Positions 50,418 to 59,587 of a stretch of DNA of 64,000 nucleotides are shown here, piece after piece (position 1 is the stretch's first letter; every line of letters begins with the position of its first letter). A model generated the notes under the pieces. That model had not been told where the DNA came from, ran no database searches, and saw nothing but the letters and a program-made list of their open reading frames with translations. Both the position numbers and the translations under genes were made by a program. The stretch comes from Polynucleobacter difficilis (GTDB lineage: Bacteria; Pseudomonadota; Gammaproteobacteria; Burkholderiales; Burkholderiaceae), in contig NZ_CP023276.1 of NCBI RefSeq assembly GCF_003065365.1, forward strand, positions 1,178,001 through 1,242,000, given 5' to 3'.

Positions 50418-51839
50418 TTAAAGCGAGCAATCCTCAATCTGATTAAGTACCGGCACGGTAACATCAGCCCAATGGAGCTCACGCTGAATTGCTGCCGCTA
50501 AGGCACTGGACGACTTCTCCTCGCCATGCGTTACGAACACTTTCTGGGGTGCTTTTTTAAAACCCTTCAGCCACTTTAAAAGGCCGGACTGATCAGCATG
50601 GGCAGATAAGCCGCCAATCGTGTGAATGGATGCCCTAACCGGGACTTCTTGATGCATTACCCGAATCGAAGCCGCCCCATCAACCAGGCGGCGCCCTAAA
50701 CTACCCTGCGCCTGAAAGCCTGTAATCACCACTGCATTTTGAGCGCGGGGTAAGTTCCATAACAGATGATGCAAAACACGCCCGGCATCACACATCCCGC
50801 TTGCTGAAATAATAATGGCGCCACCTTTAACCCGATTGAGGGCCTTGGATTCTTCGACATCGGCAATAAAGCGTAAATGCAATGCGGCTGGATTTTCTTT
50901 GAGCCAGGCAAATGTGGATTGCGATTCAGGATCAAGCTGCGCAAAAAAATGTTCAGTCAATCGGGTTGCAGCCGTTGCCATCGGCGAATCAACCCAAACA
51001 TGCAAGTTAGGTAATCGCCCTCGCCGCACCAAATCAATCAAGACAAATAAGACTTCCTGGGTACGTCCTACCGCAAAAGCAGGCATCACGATATTGCCGT
51101 GCTCTGCCATCACTTTACAAATCACCCCAACCAACTCATCTTCGGTATCCGCCATGGTTCGATGCAAGCGATCACCGTAGGTGGACTCCACCACCACGAT
51201 ATCGGCTGATTCAATTAACTCAGGATCCGGCATGAGAGGGCGCCGCTGCATACCCAGGTCTCCAGAAAAAACACAGCGCTTTGACTTCGCTCCCGTCTCT
51301 TGAACATCCAGCACCGCAATGGCCGAACCGAGGATATGACCCGCGTTATAAAAACTCAAACGCAACCCAGCGAATAATTCAATGGTTTGGTGGTATTCCA
51401 CAACCCGTATCTGCGATAAGGCTATCTCTACTTCCTTAGCGCTGTACAAGGGCTCAGGAACAGTACCCCGCCACTTTCCTTGTTTGATTTTTTTGGCAGC
51501 GCGCTCACTATCCGCCAGTTGCAGATGGGCGCTATCGGGCAACATAATTTTTAGTAACTCAAAGGTAGCCCCAGTGCAGTAAATCGGACCTTTAAAGCCG
51601 CTAGCGCAAAGTCTCGGCAATAGGCCGCTGTGGTCTATGTGGGCATGGGTCAATATGACGCAATCCACCTCGGATGCCGAGATGCGTAATGCACCTTGAT
51701 TTTTTTCCAGCGCCTCACGACCCCCTTGAAACATTCCATAGTCGACAATGACGCGTCGACTGCGCTGCGCTAGATCCATCTCCAATAGGTATTTGGATCC
51801 AGTGACTTCGCCGGCGGCACCCAAAAACTGTATTTTCAT
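50418..51839 (-). CDS. Metallo-beta-lactamase/beta-CASP ribonuclease-like protein
   Basis: A 473-aa MBL-fold protein with the zinc motif THAHIDHSG (His 65, 67, Asp 69, His 70), HILGSAIAVLDV, SGDLGMQRRPLMPDPE and, in the C-terminal part, the beta-CASP/RMMBL blocks SASGMCDAGRVLHHL and IHTIGGLSAHADQSGLL. It probably cuts RNA in the cytoplasm. It opens the MBL-LOG-YhiN operon. RNase specificity is unproven. Confidence 0.88.
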   Translation of the reverse strand: MKIQFLGAAGEVTGSKYLLEMDLAQRSRRVIVDYGMFQGGREALEKNQGALRISASEVDCVILTHAHIDHSGLLPRLCASGFKGPIYCTGATFELLKIMLPDSAHLQLADSERAAKKIKQGKWRGTVPEPLYSAKEVEIALSQIRVVEYHQTIELFAGLRLSFYNAGHILGSAIAVLDVQETGAKSKRCVFSGDLGMQRRPLMPDPELIESADIVVVESTYGDRLHRTMADTEDELVGVICKVMAEHGNIVMPAFAVGRTQEVLFVLIDLVRRGRLPNLHVWVDSPMATAATRLTEHFFAQLDPESQSTFAWLKENPAALHLRFIADVEESKALNRVKGGAIIISASGMCDAGRVLHHLLWNLPRAQNAVVITGFQAQGSLGRRLVDGAASIRVMHQEVPVRASIHTIGGLSAHADQSGLLKWLKGFKKAPQKVFVTHGEEKSSSALAAAIQRELHWADVTVPVLNQIEDCSL

Positions 51840-51951
51840 ATGGCTTCAATCCTTAATGCCCAATCACATTGGGCATCCATTTACCAAGTAGTACTTTCAG
51901 CATACACTGATCAATCTACATAAGCCAATAACAAGAAAGGGGTGTAATCGG

Positions 51952-52863
51952 ATGCCATTATCGAATCTTGCCCCTGAACCACTCAATGCACTACCCTTAG
52001 CCAAGAAATTACAGCGGCTTCCCGATACTAATAAAGCGCACTCCGGCAAGGTGCTTTGCATTGGCGGATCCATTGGCATGGCAGGCGCCCTTCTGCTCAC
52101 AGCAAAATCAGCGCTGCACAGTGGAGCGGGTTACACCATGCTGTGTATGCTGGATGGCCATTCAGCGCATGCCCTCGCCGAACAGCCTGAGCTCATGATT
52201 GAGAGTGCTCAGGTAAATAATCTGCTAGATGACCCCATCGCCCACTTACAAGGCCTTCAACCCAATGTGATTGCGATCGGTCCTGGACTCGGATCCTCAT
52301 TACTGGCCAAAGCATGGTTAGGCGCAGTGCTGAGGGACTATGCAGTGGTATCTTCGCTGGGCGCAATCGTTATCGATGCGGACGCACTTAACTTAATTGC
52401 TGCAGATGATGCTTTAGGTACCGCCCTTCAGAATTGCACCCTGCCCTGCATCTTGACGCCCCACCCTGGCGAGGCGGCGCGCTTACTTCACAGCACCAGC
52501 GCAGAAATTCAGGCTGATCGCATAGGTAGCCTTCGCGCGCTGGTAGCCTGGAGTCAGCAGATTGTGATTCTGAAAGGCCAGCACACCTTACTTGGCTCAC
52601 CCATTCAGAAAACTCACGTTTCCAATCGGGGCAATCCGGGTTTGGCAGTCGGCGGTACTGGCGATGTTTTAACTGGGCTCATTGCCTCCCTAGTGGCTCA
52701 AGGCATGGATAAGAAGCTCACCCCTTGGGAGTCAGCCTGCCTTGGCGTTGAGGTACATGCCCTAGCAGCTGATCGATTAAGGGAAAAACTGGGTGGGCCG
52801 ATTGGTATAACCCCAAGCGAACTGATCCTGGAAATACGACAGGTGCTCAACGACCTGCTATAA
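51952..52863 (+). CDS. nnrD: ADP-dependent NAD(P)H-hydrate dehydratase (stand-alone NnrD)
   Basis: A 303-aa YjeF C-terminal (ribokinase-like) enzyme that repairs damaged NAD(P)H hydrates. Visible are GKVLCIGGSIGMAGALLLTAKSA, VIAIGPGLG, LTPHPGEAARLL and the nucleotide loop NPGLAVGGTGDVLTG near residue 230. It lacks the N-terminal NnrE epimerase domain that is fused in E. coli. It overlaps nothing and leads into the EamA gene 8 bases later, likely co-transcribed. Confidence 0.9.
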   Translation: MPLSNLAPEPLNALPLAKKLQRLPDTNKAHSGKVLCIGGSIGMAGALLLTAKSALHSGAGYTMLCMLDGHSAHALAEQPELMIESAQVNNLLDDPIAHLQGLQPNVIAIGPGLGSSLLAKAWLGAVLRDYAVVSSLGAIVIDADALNLIAADDALGTALQNCTLPCILTPHPGEAARLLHSTSAEIQADRIGSLRALVAWSQQIVILKGQHTLLGSPIQKTHVSNRGNPGLAVGGTGDVLTGLIASLVAQGMDKKLTPWESACLGVEVHALAADRLREKLGGPIGITPSELILEIRQVLNDLL

Positions 52864-52870
52864 AAGCGGC

Positions 52871-53830
52871 ATGTCTTTTTTTTCAAGTACAGAACAGCGT
52901 CGCCTTTACCTTGCCGGCATCCTCATGGCCGGACTCGGATCAATCCTTTTTTCAGGCAAAGCGATCTTAATTAAGCTTGCCTATTCCTATGGCACCGAAC
53001 CGGAAACGCTACTGGCATTACGCATGATCTTTGCACTACCGCTGTTTTGGGCCTTGTACTATTGGCAAGCGCGCAGTAAACCGATGAGCCCCATCTCCAT
53101 ACTAGATACACTCAAAGTATGCGGTCTCGGATTTTTAGGTTACTTCTTATCGAGTTACCTTGACTTTCTGGGTCTGCAATACATTTCCGTGGGGCTTGAG
53201 CGCATTATTTTGTACCTTACGCCCACACTCGTTTTATTGATTTCTTTTTTTGTTTTCAAGAAACGGATTTCACGAATTCAGTGGCTAGCACTGATCACCG
53301 GCTACCTTGGTGTCACATTGGTTTTTATTCAGGACGTGGCAATCCTCGGTAGCGAGGCTTGGCTAGGAATGGCTCTGGTTTTTGCTAGTGCCTGCGCTTA
53401 TGCGGCCTACATGATTGGCTCTGGCGAGATGGTGCGCCGGATTGGTAGCGTTCGCCTGGTCGTTTTTGCGAGCTCTGCTTCGGCCGTGTGCAGCATCATC
53501 CAAATACTTTTTTACGACCCGAGCGCCATTTTTAACCAAGTGCCCGAGATTTATGGACTGAGCTTAATTAACGCCAGTATCTGTACCGTCATTCCGATGA
53601 CGATGATCGTTGTTGCCATTAACCGGATTGGCTCTCCATTGGTGGCGCAAGCCGGCATCGTTGGTCCGATCGCTACGATTTTTATGGGCTGGCTAGTCCT
53701 GTCCGAAACCGTCAGCCTACTGCAGCTTGGCGGCATGGCGATTGTCATCGCCGCAATGTGGCTACTAGTCAAAAATGATCCTACTGATAAAGCAGTCCTC
53801 GCCAAATCGACTGAGGTGGATGGTCGCTGA
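52871..53830 (+). CDS. EamA-family (drug/metabolite) transporter
   Basis: A 319-aa, ten-helix inner-membrane transporter with two EamA repeats; GLGSILFSGKAILIKLAYSYG opens the first and WLGMALVFASACAYAAYMIG the second. The short loop GTEPETLLALRMIFALPLFW is typical. Substrates of this family are metabolites or drugs; none is shown here. It begins 8 bases after nnrD. Confidence 0.9.
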   Translation: MSFFSSTEQRRLYLAGILMAGLGSILFSGKAILIKLAYSYGTEPETLLALRMIFALPLFWALYYWQARSKPMSPISILDTLKVCGLGFLGYFLSSYLDFLGLQYISVGLERIILYLTPTLVLLISFFVFKKRISRIQWLALITGYLGVTLVFIQDVAILGSEAWLGMALVFASACAYAAYMIGSGEMVRRIGSVRLVVFASSASAVCSIIQILFYDPSAIFNQVPEIYGLSLINASICTVIPMTMIVVAINRIGSPLVAQAGIVGPIATIFMGWLVLSETVSLLQLGGMAIVIAAMWLLVKNDPTDKAVLAKSTEVDGR

Positions 53831-53879
53831 GCACTGGCATTACGCTGTTGTTAAAATAAGTAAAAAAAGGATAAGAAAA

Positions 53880-55478
53880 ATGACTGCAAGCGATCACGCT
53901 ATCCCAGAAAAAAATTACGAATACGTTCGCAACGCACTTCTGGAGCGCCGCGAAATTGCATTCTTAGATGTGCGCGAAGAAGGCCCCCATGCCGAAGAAC
54001 ATCCTCTGTTTGCGGCTAACCTCCCCCTCTCTCGCATCGAATATGATGCCTATGCCAAGTTGCCTAGGCGCGATGTACCGATTGTGACCCTCGATGAGGG
54101 CGAAGGTTTTGCCGAATTGGCGGCGCGCCGCCTGATTGCATTGGGCTATACCGATGTATCCATTTTCCAAGGCGGCATTCGGGCCTGGGATGCAGCGGGC
54201 GGTGAATTGTTTCGGGACGTCAATGTGCCCAGCAAGTCTTTTGGTGAGCTCGTCGAATCTAAGCGCCATACACCCTCCTTCTCGGCAGAAGAGGTAAAGC
54301 AACGCATCGATGCCAATGAAGACATGGTGGTGCTAGATGTGCGCCGCTTTGATGAATACAACACCATGAGTATCCCTACCGGGATTAGCGTTCCCGGCGC
54401 TGAGCTTGTATTGCGCGTGAAGGAAATTGCGCCCAATCCAAAAACCCAGATTATTGTGAATTGCGCCGGTAGAACACGCAGTATTTTAGGAACCCAATCC
54501 TTAATCAATGCGGGCATTCCAAACCCAGTGCATGCCCTGCGCAATGGCACGATTGGCTGGAAGTTGGCTGGACAAAGCTTGGACGTCGGTCAAACCCGGC
54601 GATTTACTGATGTAGGCCCTGAAACTGCAGCAGAGGCAGCACAGCGAGCCCGCTCTGTCGCTGATCGGGCCAAAGTAAAACGTGCGCAGTTAAGTGATGT
54701 GAAGGAGTGGCAGCAGCAGAATGGGCGCACCACTTACTTTTTTGATACCCGCACCCCAGAAGAATATGAAGCCGGACACCTTCCCGGCTTTCGTTCGGTT
54801 CCAGGCGGACAACTAGTACAAGAGACTGAAATGGTTGCTCCAGTGCGGGGCGCTCGCATTGTTTTGGCTGATCCCAGTGGGGTTCGGGCGGACATGGCAG
54901 CTTCGTGGCTCGCTCAGATGGCTTGGGATGTATATGTCGTCGACGGCTTAAGCGAAAGCAACTTGAGCGAGCGCGGCGCTTGGAAAAACCCATTACCCTC
55001 TTTGCCAAAAGTAAACTACGTTGAAGTAGCCACACTCATCGGACTACAAGAGTCGAATGCAGATGTGCTGGTAGTTGATTTCAGTACCCATGCGTTTTAT
55101 GTGCGAGGTCACATTCCAGGCGCTTGGTTTGCCCTTCGCTCCGAATTAAGCGAAGCGTTGAAGTCGCTACCAGTGGCAGAGCATTATGTGCTGACCAGTA
55201 CACCGGCAGAGCTGGCTGTTTTCGCTGCCGCTGAAATGCAAACCTACTCCGGTAAACGAGTGTCTGTACTGCAAGGTGGTAACTCCGAATGGATCAAGGC
55301 TGGACATCCTCTAGAGAAAGGCGAAACCCACCTCGCCTCACCTGCGCGCGACCGCTATAAACGCCCCTACGAAGGAACTAATGTTGGTCCCGAGGCTATG
55401 CAGGCATACCTGGATTGGGAATTTGGTTTGGTTGCTCAACTAGGCAAGGATGGTACGCACCATTTCTGGGTCTTATAA
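53880..55478 (+). CDS. Four-domain rhodanese protein with one catalytic cysteine
   Basis: A 532-aa protein of four rhodanese domains (about 10-112, 133-240, 285-375, 395-495). Only the second has the active-site Cys (C195, NCAGRTRS); the equivalent in domain 1 is Asp (LDEGEG), in domain 3 Asp (ADPSG), and in domain 4 Ser/Thr (TSTPAE). Sulfur would be held by domain 2 while the others may bind or dock. The ATG at 53880 follows AGGATAAG. It stands alone after the EamA gene. Confidence 0.85.
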   Translation: MTASDHAIPEKNYEYVRNALLERREIAFLDVREEGPHAEEHPLFAANLPLSRIEYDAYAKLPRRDVPIVTLDEGEGFAELAARRLIALGYTDVSIFQGGIRAWDAAGGELFRDVNVPSKSFGELVESKRHTPSFSAEEVKQRIDANEDMVVLDVRRFDEYNTMSIPTGISVPGAELVLRVKEIAPNPKTQIIVNCAGRTRSILGTQSLINAGIPNPVHALRNGTIGWKLAGQSLDVGQTRRFTDVGPETAAEAAQRARSVADRAKVKRAQLSDVKEWQQQNGRTTYFFDTRTPEEYEAGHLPGFRSVPGGQLVQETEMVAPVRGARIVLADPSGVRADMAASWLAQMAWDVYVVDGLSESNLSERGAWKNPLPSLPKVNYVEVATLIGLQESNADVLVVDFSTHAFYVRGHIPGAWFALRSELSEALKSLPVAEHYVLTSTPAELAVFAAAEMQTYSGKRVSVLQGGNSEWIKAGHPLEKGETHLASPARDRYKRPYEGTNVGPEAMQAYLDWEFGLVAQLGKDGTHHFWVL

Positions 55479-55480
55479 AT

Positions 55481-55509
55481 AAAAACGCCACCCCAGGTCT
55501 AGGGTGGCG
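55481..55509 (-). terminator. Terminator of the phasin-like gene
   Basis: CGCCACCC (55486-55493) and GGGTGGCG (55502-55509), with the A-run 55481-55485 giving a U-tract in the minus direction. It also lies just past the rhodanese stop, so it may act for both. Confidence 0.85.
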
Positions 55510-55553
55510 ATGACCGCATTACTGATTCTAGATCAGCAATAAAGACGAAATGC

Positions 55554-56171
55554 TTACGCCTTCTTTTTAGCAGTCTTTTTAGCGGCAGGTTTTTTTGCAA
55601 CCGCACGTTTTGCTGGTGCCTTTTTGGCTGCTGTCTTTTTGGGCGCAGCTGACTTAGAGCTACCGCTATGAGTGCGGCTGGATAAGCTGCTGATATTTTT
55701 TTCGGCCGCCTCAGCTGCCTCATTAATAACGCGACGCCCTTCCTTGAATGCCTTCTCGCCTGCGCGCGACAAGTCACGCGCCACTTTGGCTAAATGCTCG
55801 CCACCGGCAGGCATTTTTTTCTCCACATCTTCAAGCCATCCAGAGAGGGATTCGCGCGCCTTCTCTAGATATTTTTCTGCCTCGTCCGCAGCGTCATCAC
55901 CCATCTCGCGCAGCATGCCCTTCACTTTTTTGTGATAGACGTGCAAACGATCAGCGGCGGCTTGCGTTGCCTCTTCCTGCAGGAGCTTCAAACTCTCGAG
56001 ATCATTCTTCGCTGCCGTTTTAGCAAAACGCAGTGCATGGTCCATATTGTGTTTCAGCTCATTGGCGTGATGCTCGCTGAGTTGCTTGGCGGTATCGAGC
56101 AATTTATGGGATAGCGTAAAGAGCTCTTTGGCTTTCTTTTGTTGCCAGTCTTGAATGTCTTTTTGGTTCAT
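55554..56171 (-). CDS. Phasin-like helical protein with histone H1-like tail
   Basis: A 205-aa protein. Residues 1-150 are long amphipathic helices (KELFTLSHKLLDTAKQLSEHHANELKHNM...), a pattern found in phasins that coat polyhydroxyalkanoate granules, and residues about 160-205 are Ala/Lys/Pro (PKKTAAKKAPAKR) like histone H1. Such two-part proteins can tether PHA granules to DNA (PhaM is one). The presence of 3-hydroxybutyrate dehydrogenase in the window fits PHA metabolism. Not a proven PHA protein. Confidence 0.62.
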   Translation of the reverse strand: MNQKDIQDWQQKKAKELFTLSHKLLDTAKQLSEHHANELKHNMDHALRFAKTAAKNDLESLKLLQEEATQAAADRLHVYHKKVKGMLREMGDDAADEAEKYLEKARESLSGWLEDVEKKMPAGGEHLAKVARDLSRAGEKAFKEGRRVINEAAEAAEKNISSLSSRTHSGSSKSAAPKKTAAKKAPAKRAVAKKPAAKKTAKKKA

Positions 56172-56256
56172 TGCTGATCCTTTCGGGGGTCGTGATTTTT
56201 ATAAAGCTTCATCTACCACTCTAAACCGAAAGATCCATGCTGCCAACTAGGCGCAA

Positions 56257-56421
56257 TTATGGGGAAGTCGGTTTTTTGGCTTCCTGTTTATTTTGCCGGC
56301 AGCGATCGGAACAGTATTTCACTTCATTCCAAACTTTTTCCCACTTTTTTCGCCAATTAAAGGGCCTCCCACAGCAAACACAGTCTTTGCTGGGTAGATC
56401 GCCCTTCTTCCGCATACCCAT
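56257..56421 (-). CDS. DUF2256 micro-protein with four-Cys zinc site
   Basis: A 54-aa protein: start MGMRKKGDLPSKDCVCCGRP, then FNWRKKWEKVWNEVKYCSDRC. Cys 14, 17, 37 and 41 form a CxxC...CxxxC set, the DUF2256 zinc ribbon-like motif; the C-terminus is basic. It may start at 56421 or the next ATG at 56415. The opposite-strand ORF here is a shadow. Function unknown; small basic zinc proteins often touch RNA. Confidence 0.85.
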   Translation of the reverse strand: MGMRKKGDLPSKDCVCCGRPFNWRKKWEKVWNEVKYCSDRCRQNKQEAKKPTSP

Positions 56422-56463
56422 GATTTATGCCTAAATGGGGTTTGCTATGCCTCAATACCTTAG

Positions 56464-57564
56464 TTATAAGCTAGGGTAATCGGTGTAGCCTTTTTCACCG
56501 CCACCATAAAAGCTGGCCCGATCGTATGGGTTGAGTGCCGCATTTTGTGCAAAGCGCTCCGCCAAATCGGGATTGGCAATGTATATCCGCCCGTAGGCGA
56601 TGGCATCAGCAAGACCCGCTTCCAATGCTGCCTCACCGGATTCTTTGGTGTATCCACCAGCGCTGATGAACTTGCCATGAAACGCCTTACGAAACAGTCC
56701 TGATACATTAGGCGCATTCGCGTCAACTTTGTCATTACCACCTGCAGTAGTCGCACGCGGCTCGATCATATGCAAATAAGCAAGACCCAATGGATTGAGT
56801 TTGTTGATTGCCGCCGTAAAGAGCGTCACTGGATCGCTATCGGCAATGTCATTGAAACTGCCATAGGGTGATAAACGAACACCAATGCGGTCATATGAAA
56901 AGATTTCGCTAACGGTTTTCAGTACGTCAACTAATAAGCGCAGGCGATTTTCAATCGAACCACCGTACTGATCAGTGCGTTGATTGGTTTTGTCTTGTAA
57001 AAATTGATCCAGCAAATAGCCATTGGCTGCATGGACTTCGATTCCATCAAACCCTGCTTTTTTTGCATTGAGCGCCGCATTACGAAAATCAACTAGTAAC
57101 TGAGCAATATCGGCTTCGCTCATGGCTTTTGGGGTCTCATACGCGTGCAGTTGCCAATCGGCCCCATAGGTTTTACCGGCAGGTGCTATTGCCGAAGGGG
57201 CGACAGGCAAGCCTTCGTTTGCGTGCAATGAGGAATGGGAAATGCGGCCAACATGCCAGAGTTGCGAAACAATCAAACCGCCTTTGGCGTGGACTGCTGC
57301 AACAATCTCTTTCCAAGCCTGCGTTTGCGCCTCCGAATAAATACCTGGGGTAGCTGGATAGCCTTTACCTAAGGGGGAGATTTGGGTTGCTTCGGTAATG
57401 ATCATGCCAGCACTTGCACGCTGACTGTAGTAAGTCTTGGCTAGCGGACTGGGCACATCCCCGTCAATGGCGCGCATGCGTGTCAGTGGCGCCATCACCA
57501 AGCGATTCTTGAGTGCCAAGGAGCCGAGTGAAACTGGGCTAAGAAGTTCTAAGTGGGTCGACAT
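56464..57564 (-). CDS. Old yellow enzyme-family alkene reductase (NemA-like)
   Basis: A 366-aa FMN-dependent ene-reductase. Family blocks are NRLVMAPLTRMRAIDGDVPS, GLIVSQLWHVGRISH, GFDGIEVHAANGYLLDQFL and DAIAYGRIYIANPDLAERF; the NQRTDQYGGS loop is typical. It reduces activated C=C bonds and nitro compounds with NADPH. The ATG at 57564 (MSTHLELLSPVSLG) matches family starts. The next gene downstream on the same strand is the DUF2256 gene, about 40 bases later. Confidence 0.92.
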   Translation of the reverse strand: MSTHLELLSPVSLGSLALKNRLVMAPLTRMRAIDGDVPSPLAKTYYSQRASAGMIITEATQISPLGKGYPATPGIYSEAQTQAWKEIVAAVHAKGGLIVSQLWHVGRISHSSLHANEGLPVAPSAIAPAGKTYGADWQLHAYETPKAMSEADIAQLLVDFRNAALNAKKAGFDGIEVHAANGYLLDQFLQDKTNQRTDQYGGSIENRLRLLVDVLKTVSEIFSYDRIGVRLSPYGSFNDIADSDPVTLFTAAINKLNPLGLAYLHMIEPRATTAGGNDKVDANAPNVSGLFRKAFHGKFISAGGYTKESGEAALEAGLADAIAYGRIYIANPDLAERFAQNAALNPYDRASFYGGGEKGYTDYPSL

Positions 57565-57728
57565 GCATGCTTCCTTTGTAAAAATGAATAAACCAAACAA
57601 CCTTGATCGTAACAAGAATGGGGCTGATCTGCACACCGCAACAAAGGCTAGTATTTAAGGGTTTGCCATTTAAGCCATGTATTCTGTAGGTCTAAGTGGC
57701 ATTTCTGGCTAAGAATAAAGGGATGATT

Positions 57729-57893
57729 ATGAAAACGTGGCAATGCATTGTGTGTGGATTTATTTACGACGAAGCCAAAGGCCTTCCGGAAGATGGAATC
57801 GCTCCAGGCACGGTCTGGGCCGATGTTCCAGCGAACTGGGAATGCCCTGATTGCGGCGTATCCAAATCCGATTTTGAAATGGTGCAAATTTAA
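57729..57893 (+). CDS. rubA: Rubredoxin
   Basis: A 54-aa iron-binding electron carrier with both knuckles CIVCG (Cys 6, 9) and CPDCG (Cys 39, 42). The start at 57729 (MKTWQC) is the family start; an in-frame ATG two codons earlier is an alternative. It accepts electrons from the reductase encoded 53 bases downstream. Typical of detoxification or alkane-oxygenase chains; no oxygenase is nearby. Confidence 0.96.
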   Translation: MKTWQCIVCGFIYDEAKGLPEDGIAPGTVWADVPANWECPDCGVSKSDFEMVQI

Positions 57894-57946
57894 ATCGCAC
57901 TTCTTTTTTAATGCGCTGTCATGCTATTAGTTAAAGGAATACCGCT

Positions 57947-59107
57947 TTGAGCGAACATCAAGACCAACCGATCGTCATTATTGGCAGCGGATTAGCTGGC
58001 TATACCGTCATTCGCGAATTACGTAAGATTGACAAGGATGTGCCGATCACGCTCATCACCCGCGAGCCTGGCTACTTTTACTCCAAGCCCATGCTATCCA
58101 CTGCATTTGCCAATAGCAAAGCAGCCGAGCAGCTCATTAGCTCCAGCAGTGATGCCATGGCAACTCAGCTCAATCTAACGGTATTGGGTGGTACCGATGT
58201 GCACTCCATTGATGCGCAGGCTCGGTTACTGCGCACCAGCAATGGCGAGCTAAGCTACAGCAAGCTCGTGCTGGCTTTAGGGGCCGATCAAATTGATCTT
58301 CAACTTCAAGGCACCGCTGCAAATCAAGTCATGACCGTCAACGACCTAGAAGACTATGCACGATTTCGTGGGGCCATTGAAGGTCGCAAACGCGTAGCGA
58401 TTCTGGGTGCCGGCTTGATTGGCTGTGAGTTCGCCAATGACCTCACGCTTGGCGGCTACTCCGTAGACGTTATTGATTTAGCGCCCCATGCGCTGGGTCG
58501 CCTCTTGCCCGAGGCTGCAGCAACGGCGCTAGAAGAAAAACTCAGTGCGGCAGGTGTACGCTGGCACTTTGGTAGCACCGCGCAATCGATCGATGCGCAC
58601 GGCGATGCCATACGTATTACCTTGGTCAATGGCGACACGATTGAAACGGACGTTGTGCTTTCTGCGGTTGGTCTAAAGCCCCGCACTCAATTGGCGCATG
58701 ACGCAGGCATTGCTACCGGAATGGGCATCCAAGTTAATCGCCAACTGCAAACCAATCTGAATTCCATTTACGCCATTGGTGACTGTGCAGAAACCGAAGG
58801 ATTGGTCTTGCCCTATGTGATGCCGATCATGCAAGCAGCGCGTGCGTTGGCACCTGTATTGCTCGGACAGGCGGCAACCCTACAGTACCCAGCCATGCCC
58901 GTGATGGTTAAAACCCCCGCTTATCCGATTGTGGTCTCGCCCCCAGCTAAAGGGGCAGAAGGTCAGTGGAGCAATACCAAGGTCGAGGGCGGCATGCTGT
59001 GTCGCTTTGAATCTAGCGATGGTCAGTTGCTGGGCTTTGCTTTACTCGGCTCAGCGACCGCGGAACGCGCTGCACTGGTTAAGTTACTGCCTCCTGTATT
59101 GGCATGA
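57947..59107 (+). CDS. Rubredoxin/ferredoxin reductase (FAD, NAD(P)H)
   Basis: A 386-aa flavoprotein of the AlkT/RubB type. FAD motif IVIIGSGLAGYTVI and NADH motif VAILGAGLIGCEFANDL are both present, and NSIYAIGDCAETEG completes the FAD site. It moves electrons from NADH to rubredoxin. The start is TTG at 57947. Its stop overlaps the truncated hemoglobin start (ATGA). Confidence 0.9.
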   Translation: MSEHQDQPIVIIGSGLAGYTVIRELRKIDKDVPITLITREPGYFYSKPMLSTAFANSKAAEQLISSSSDAMATQLNLTVLGGTDVHSIDAQARLLRTSNGELSYSKLVLALGADQIDLQLQGTAANQVMTVNDLEDYARFRGAIEGRKRVAILGAGLIGCEFANDLTLGGYSVDVIDLAPHALGRLLPEAAATALEEKLSAAGVRWHFGSTAQSIDAHGDAIRITLVNGDTIETDVVLSAVGLKPRTQLAHDAGIATGMGIQVNRQLQTNLNSIYAIGDCAETEGLVLPYVMPIMQAARALAPVLLGQAATLQYPAMPVMVKTPAYPIVVSPPAKGAEGQWSNTKVEGGMLCRFESSDGQLLGFALLGSATAERAALVKLLPPVLA

Positions 59108-59511
59108 GCAGCGATTCGGTCAATAGTACGCAAACCACTGCGTACGCCCTCATTGGCGGCGCAGAATCGATTCGGCAATTGGTTGATCGGTTTTATGACC
59201 TCATGGAGCTGGAACCTGCCTACACTGTCATTCGGCAAATGCACCCTGCCGACTTAAGCACATCACGCGACAAGCTCTATTTGTTTTTGACTGGCTGGAT
59301 GGGTGGCCCTGATCTTTACCAAGAAAAGTACGGGCACCCGAAGCTACGTGCTCGTCACCTGCCCTTTCCGATTGGATCAATCGAGCGCAACCAATGGTTA
59401 GACTGCATGCAGCGCGCCATGGATGAAGTGGCAATCGATGCGCCACTCAAAGAGCGTCTCCATGAATCTTTTTTTGCCACTGCCGATTGGATGCGCAATA
59501 AATCGGATTAA
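59104..59511 (+). CDS. Group II truncated hemoglobin
   Basis: A 135-aa 2-on-2 hemoglobin. It has YALIGGAESIRQLVDRFYDLMEL, the B10/E-helix region, the proximal His region LRARHLPFPIG and the WLDCMQRAM motif with Trp. It may bind oxygen or remove nitric oxide. The coupling to rubredoxin and reductase is unusual and suggests that those reduce its heme. Confidence 0.9.
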   Translation: MSSDSVNSTQTTAYALIGGAESIRQLVDRFYDLMELEPAYTVIRQMHPADLSTSRDKLYLFLTGWMGGPDLYQEKYGHPKLRARHLPFPIGSIERNQWLDCMQRAMDEVAIDAPLKERLHESFFATADWMRNKSD

Positions 59512-59541
59512 GGGACTTCGTTTTGTAAAGCCGCAAACAAA

Positions 59542-59563
59542 CAAGTCACCCGTAGGTGACTTG
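59542..59563 (-). terminator. Terminator of sodB
   Basis: CAAGTCACC (59542-59550), loop CGTA, GGTGACTTG (59555-59563), a perfect 9-base stem. In the minus direction it is followed by TTTGTTTG, a U-rich tract. It is of the same form as the hairpin at 13998-14013. Confidence 0.75.
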
Positions 59564-59587
59564 AGTGGTGCAACGGTGAATTAGGAA

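Noticed and set aside
56237..56434. Plus-strand 65-aa ORF
   Set aside because: The minus strand encodes a DUF2256 protein with four conserved Cys; the plus frame is its shadow.
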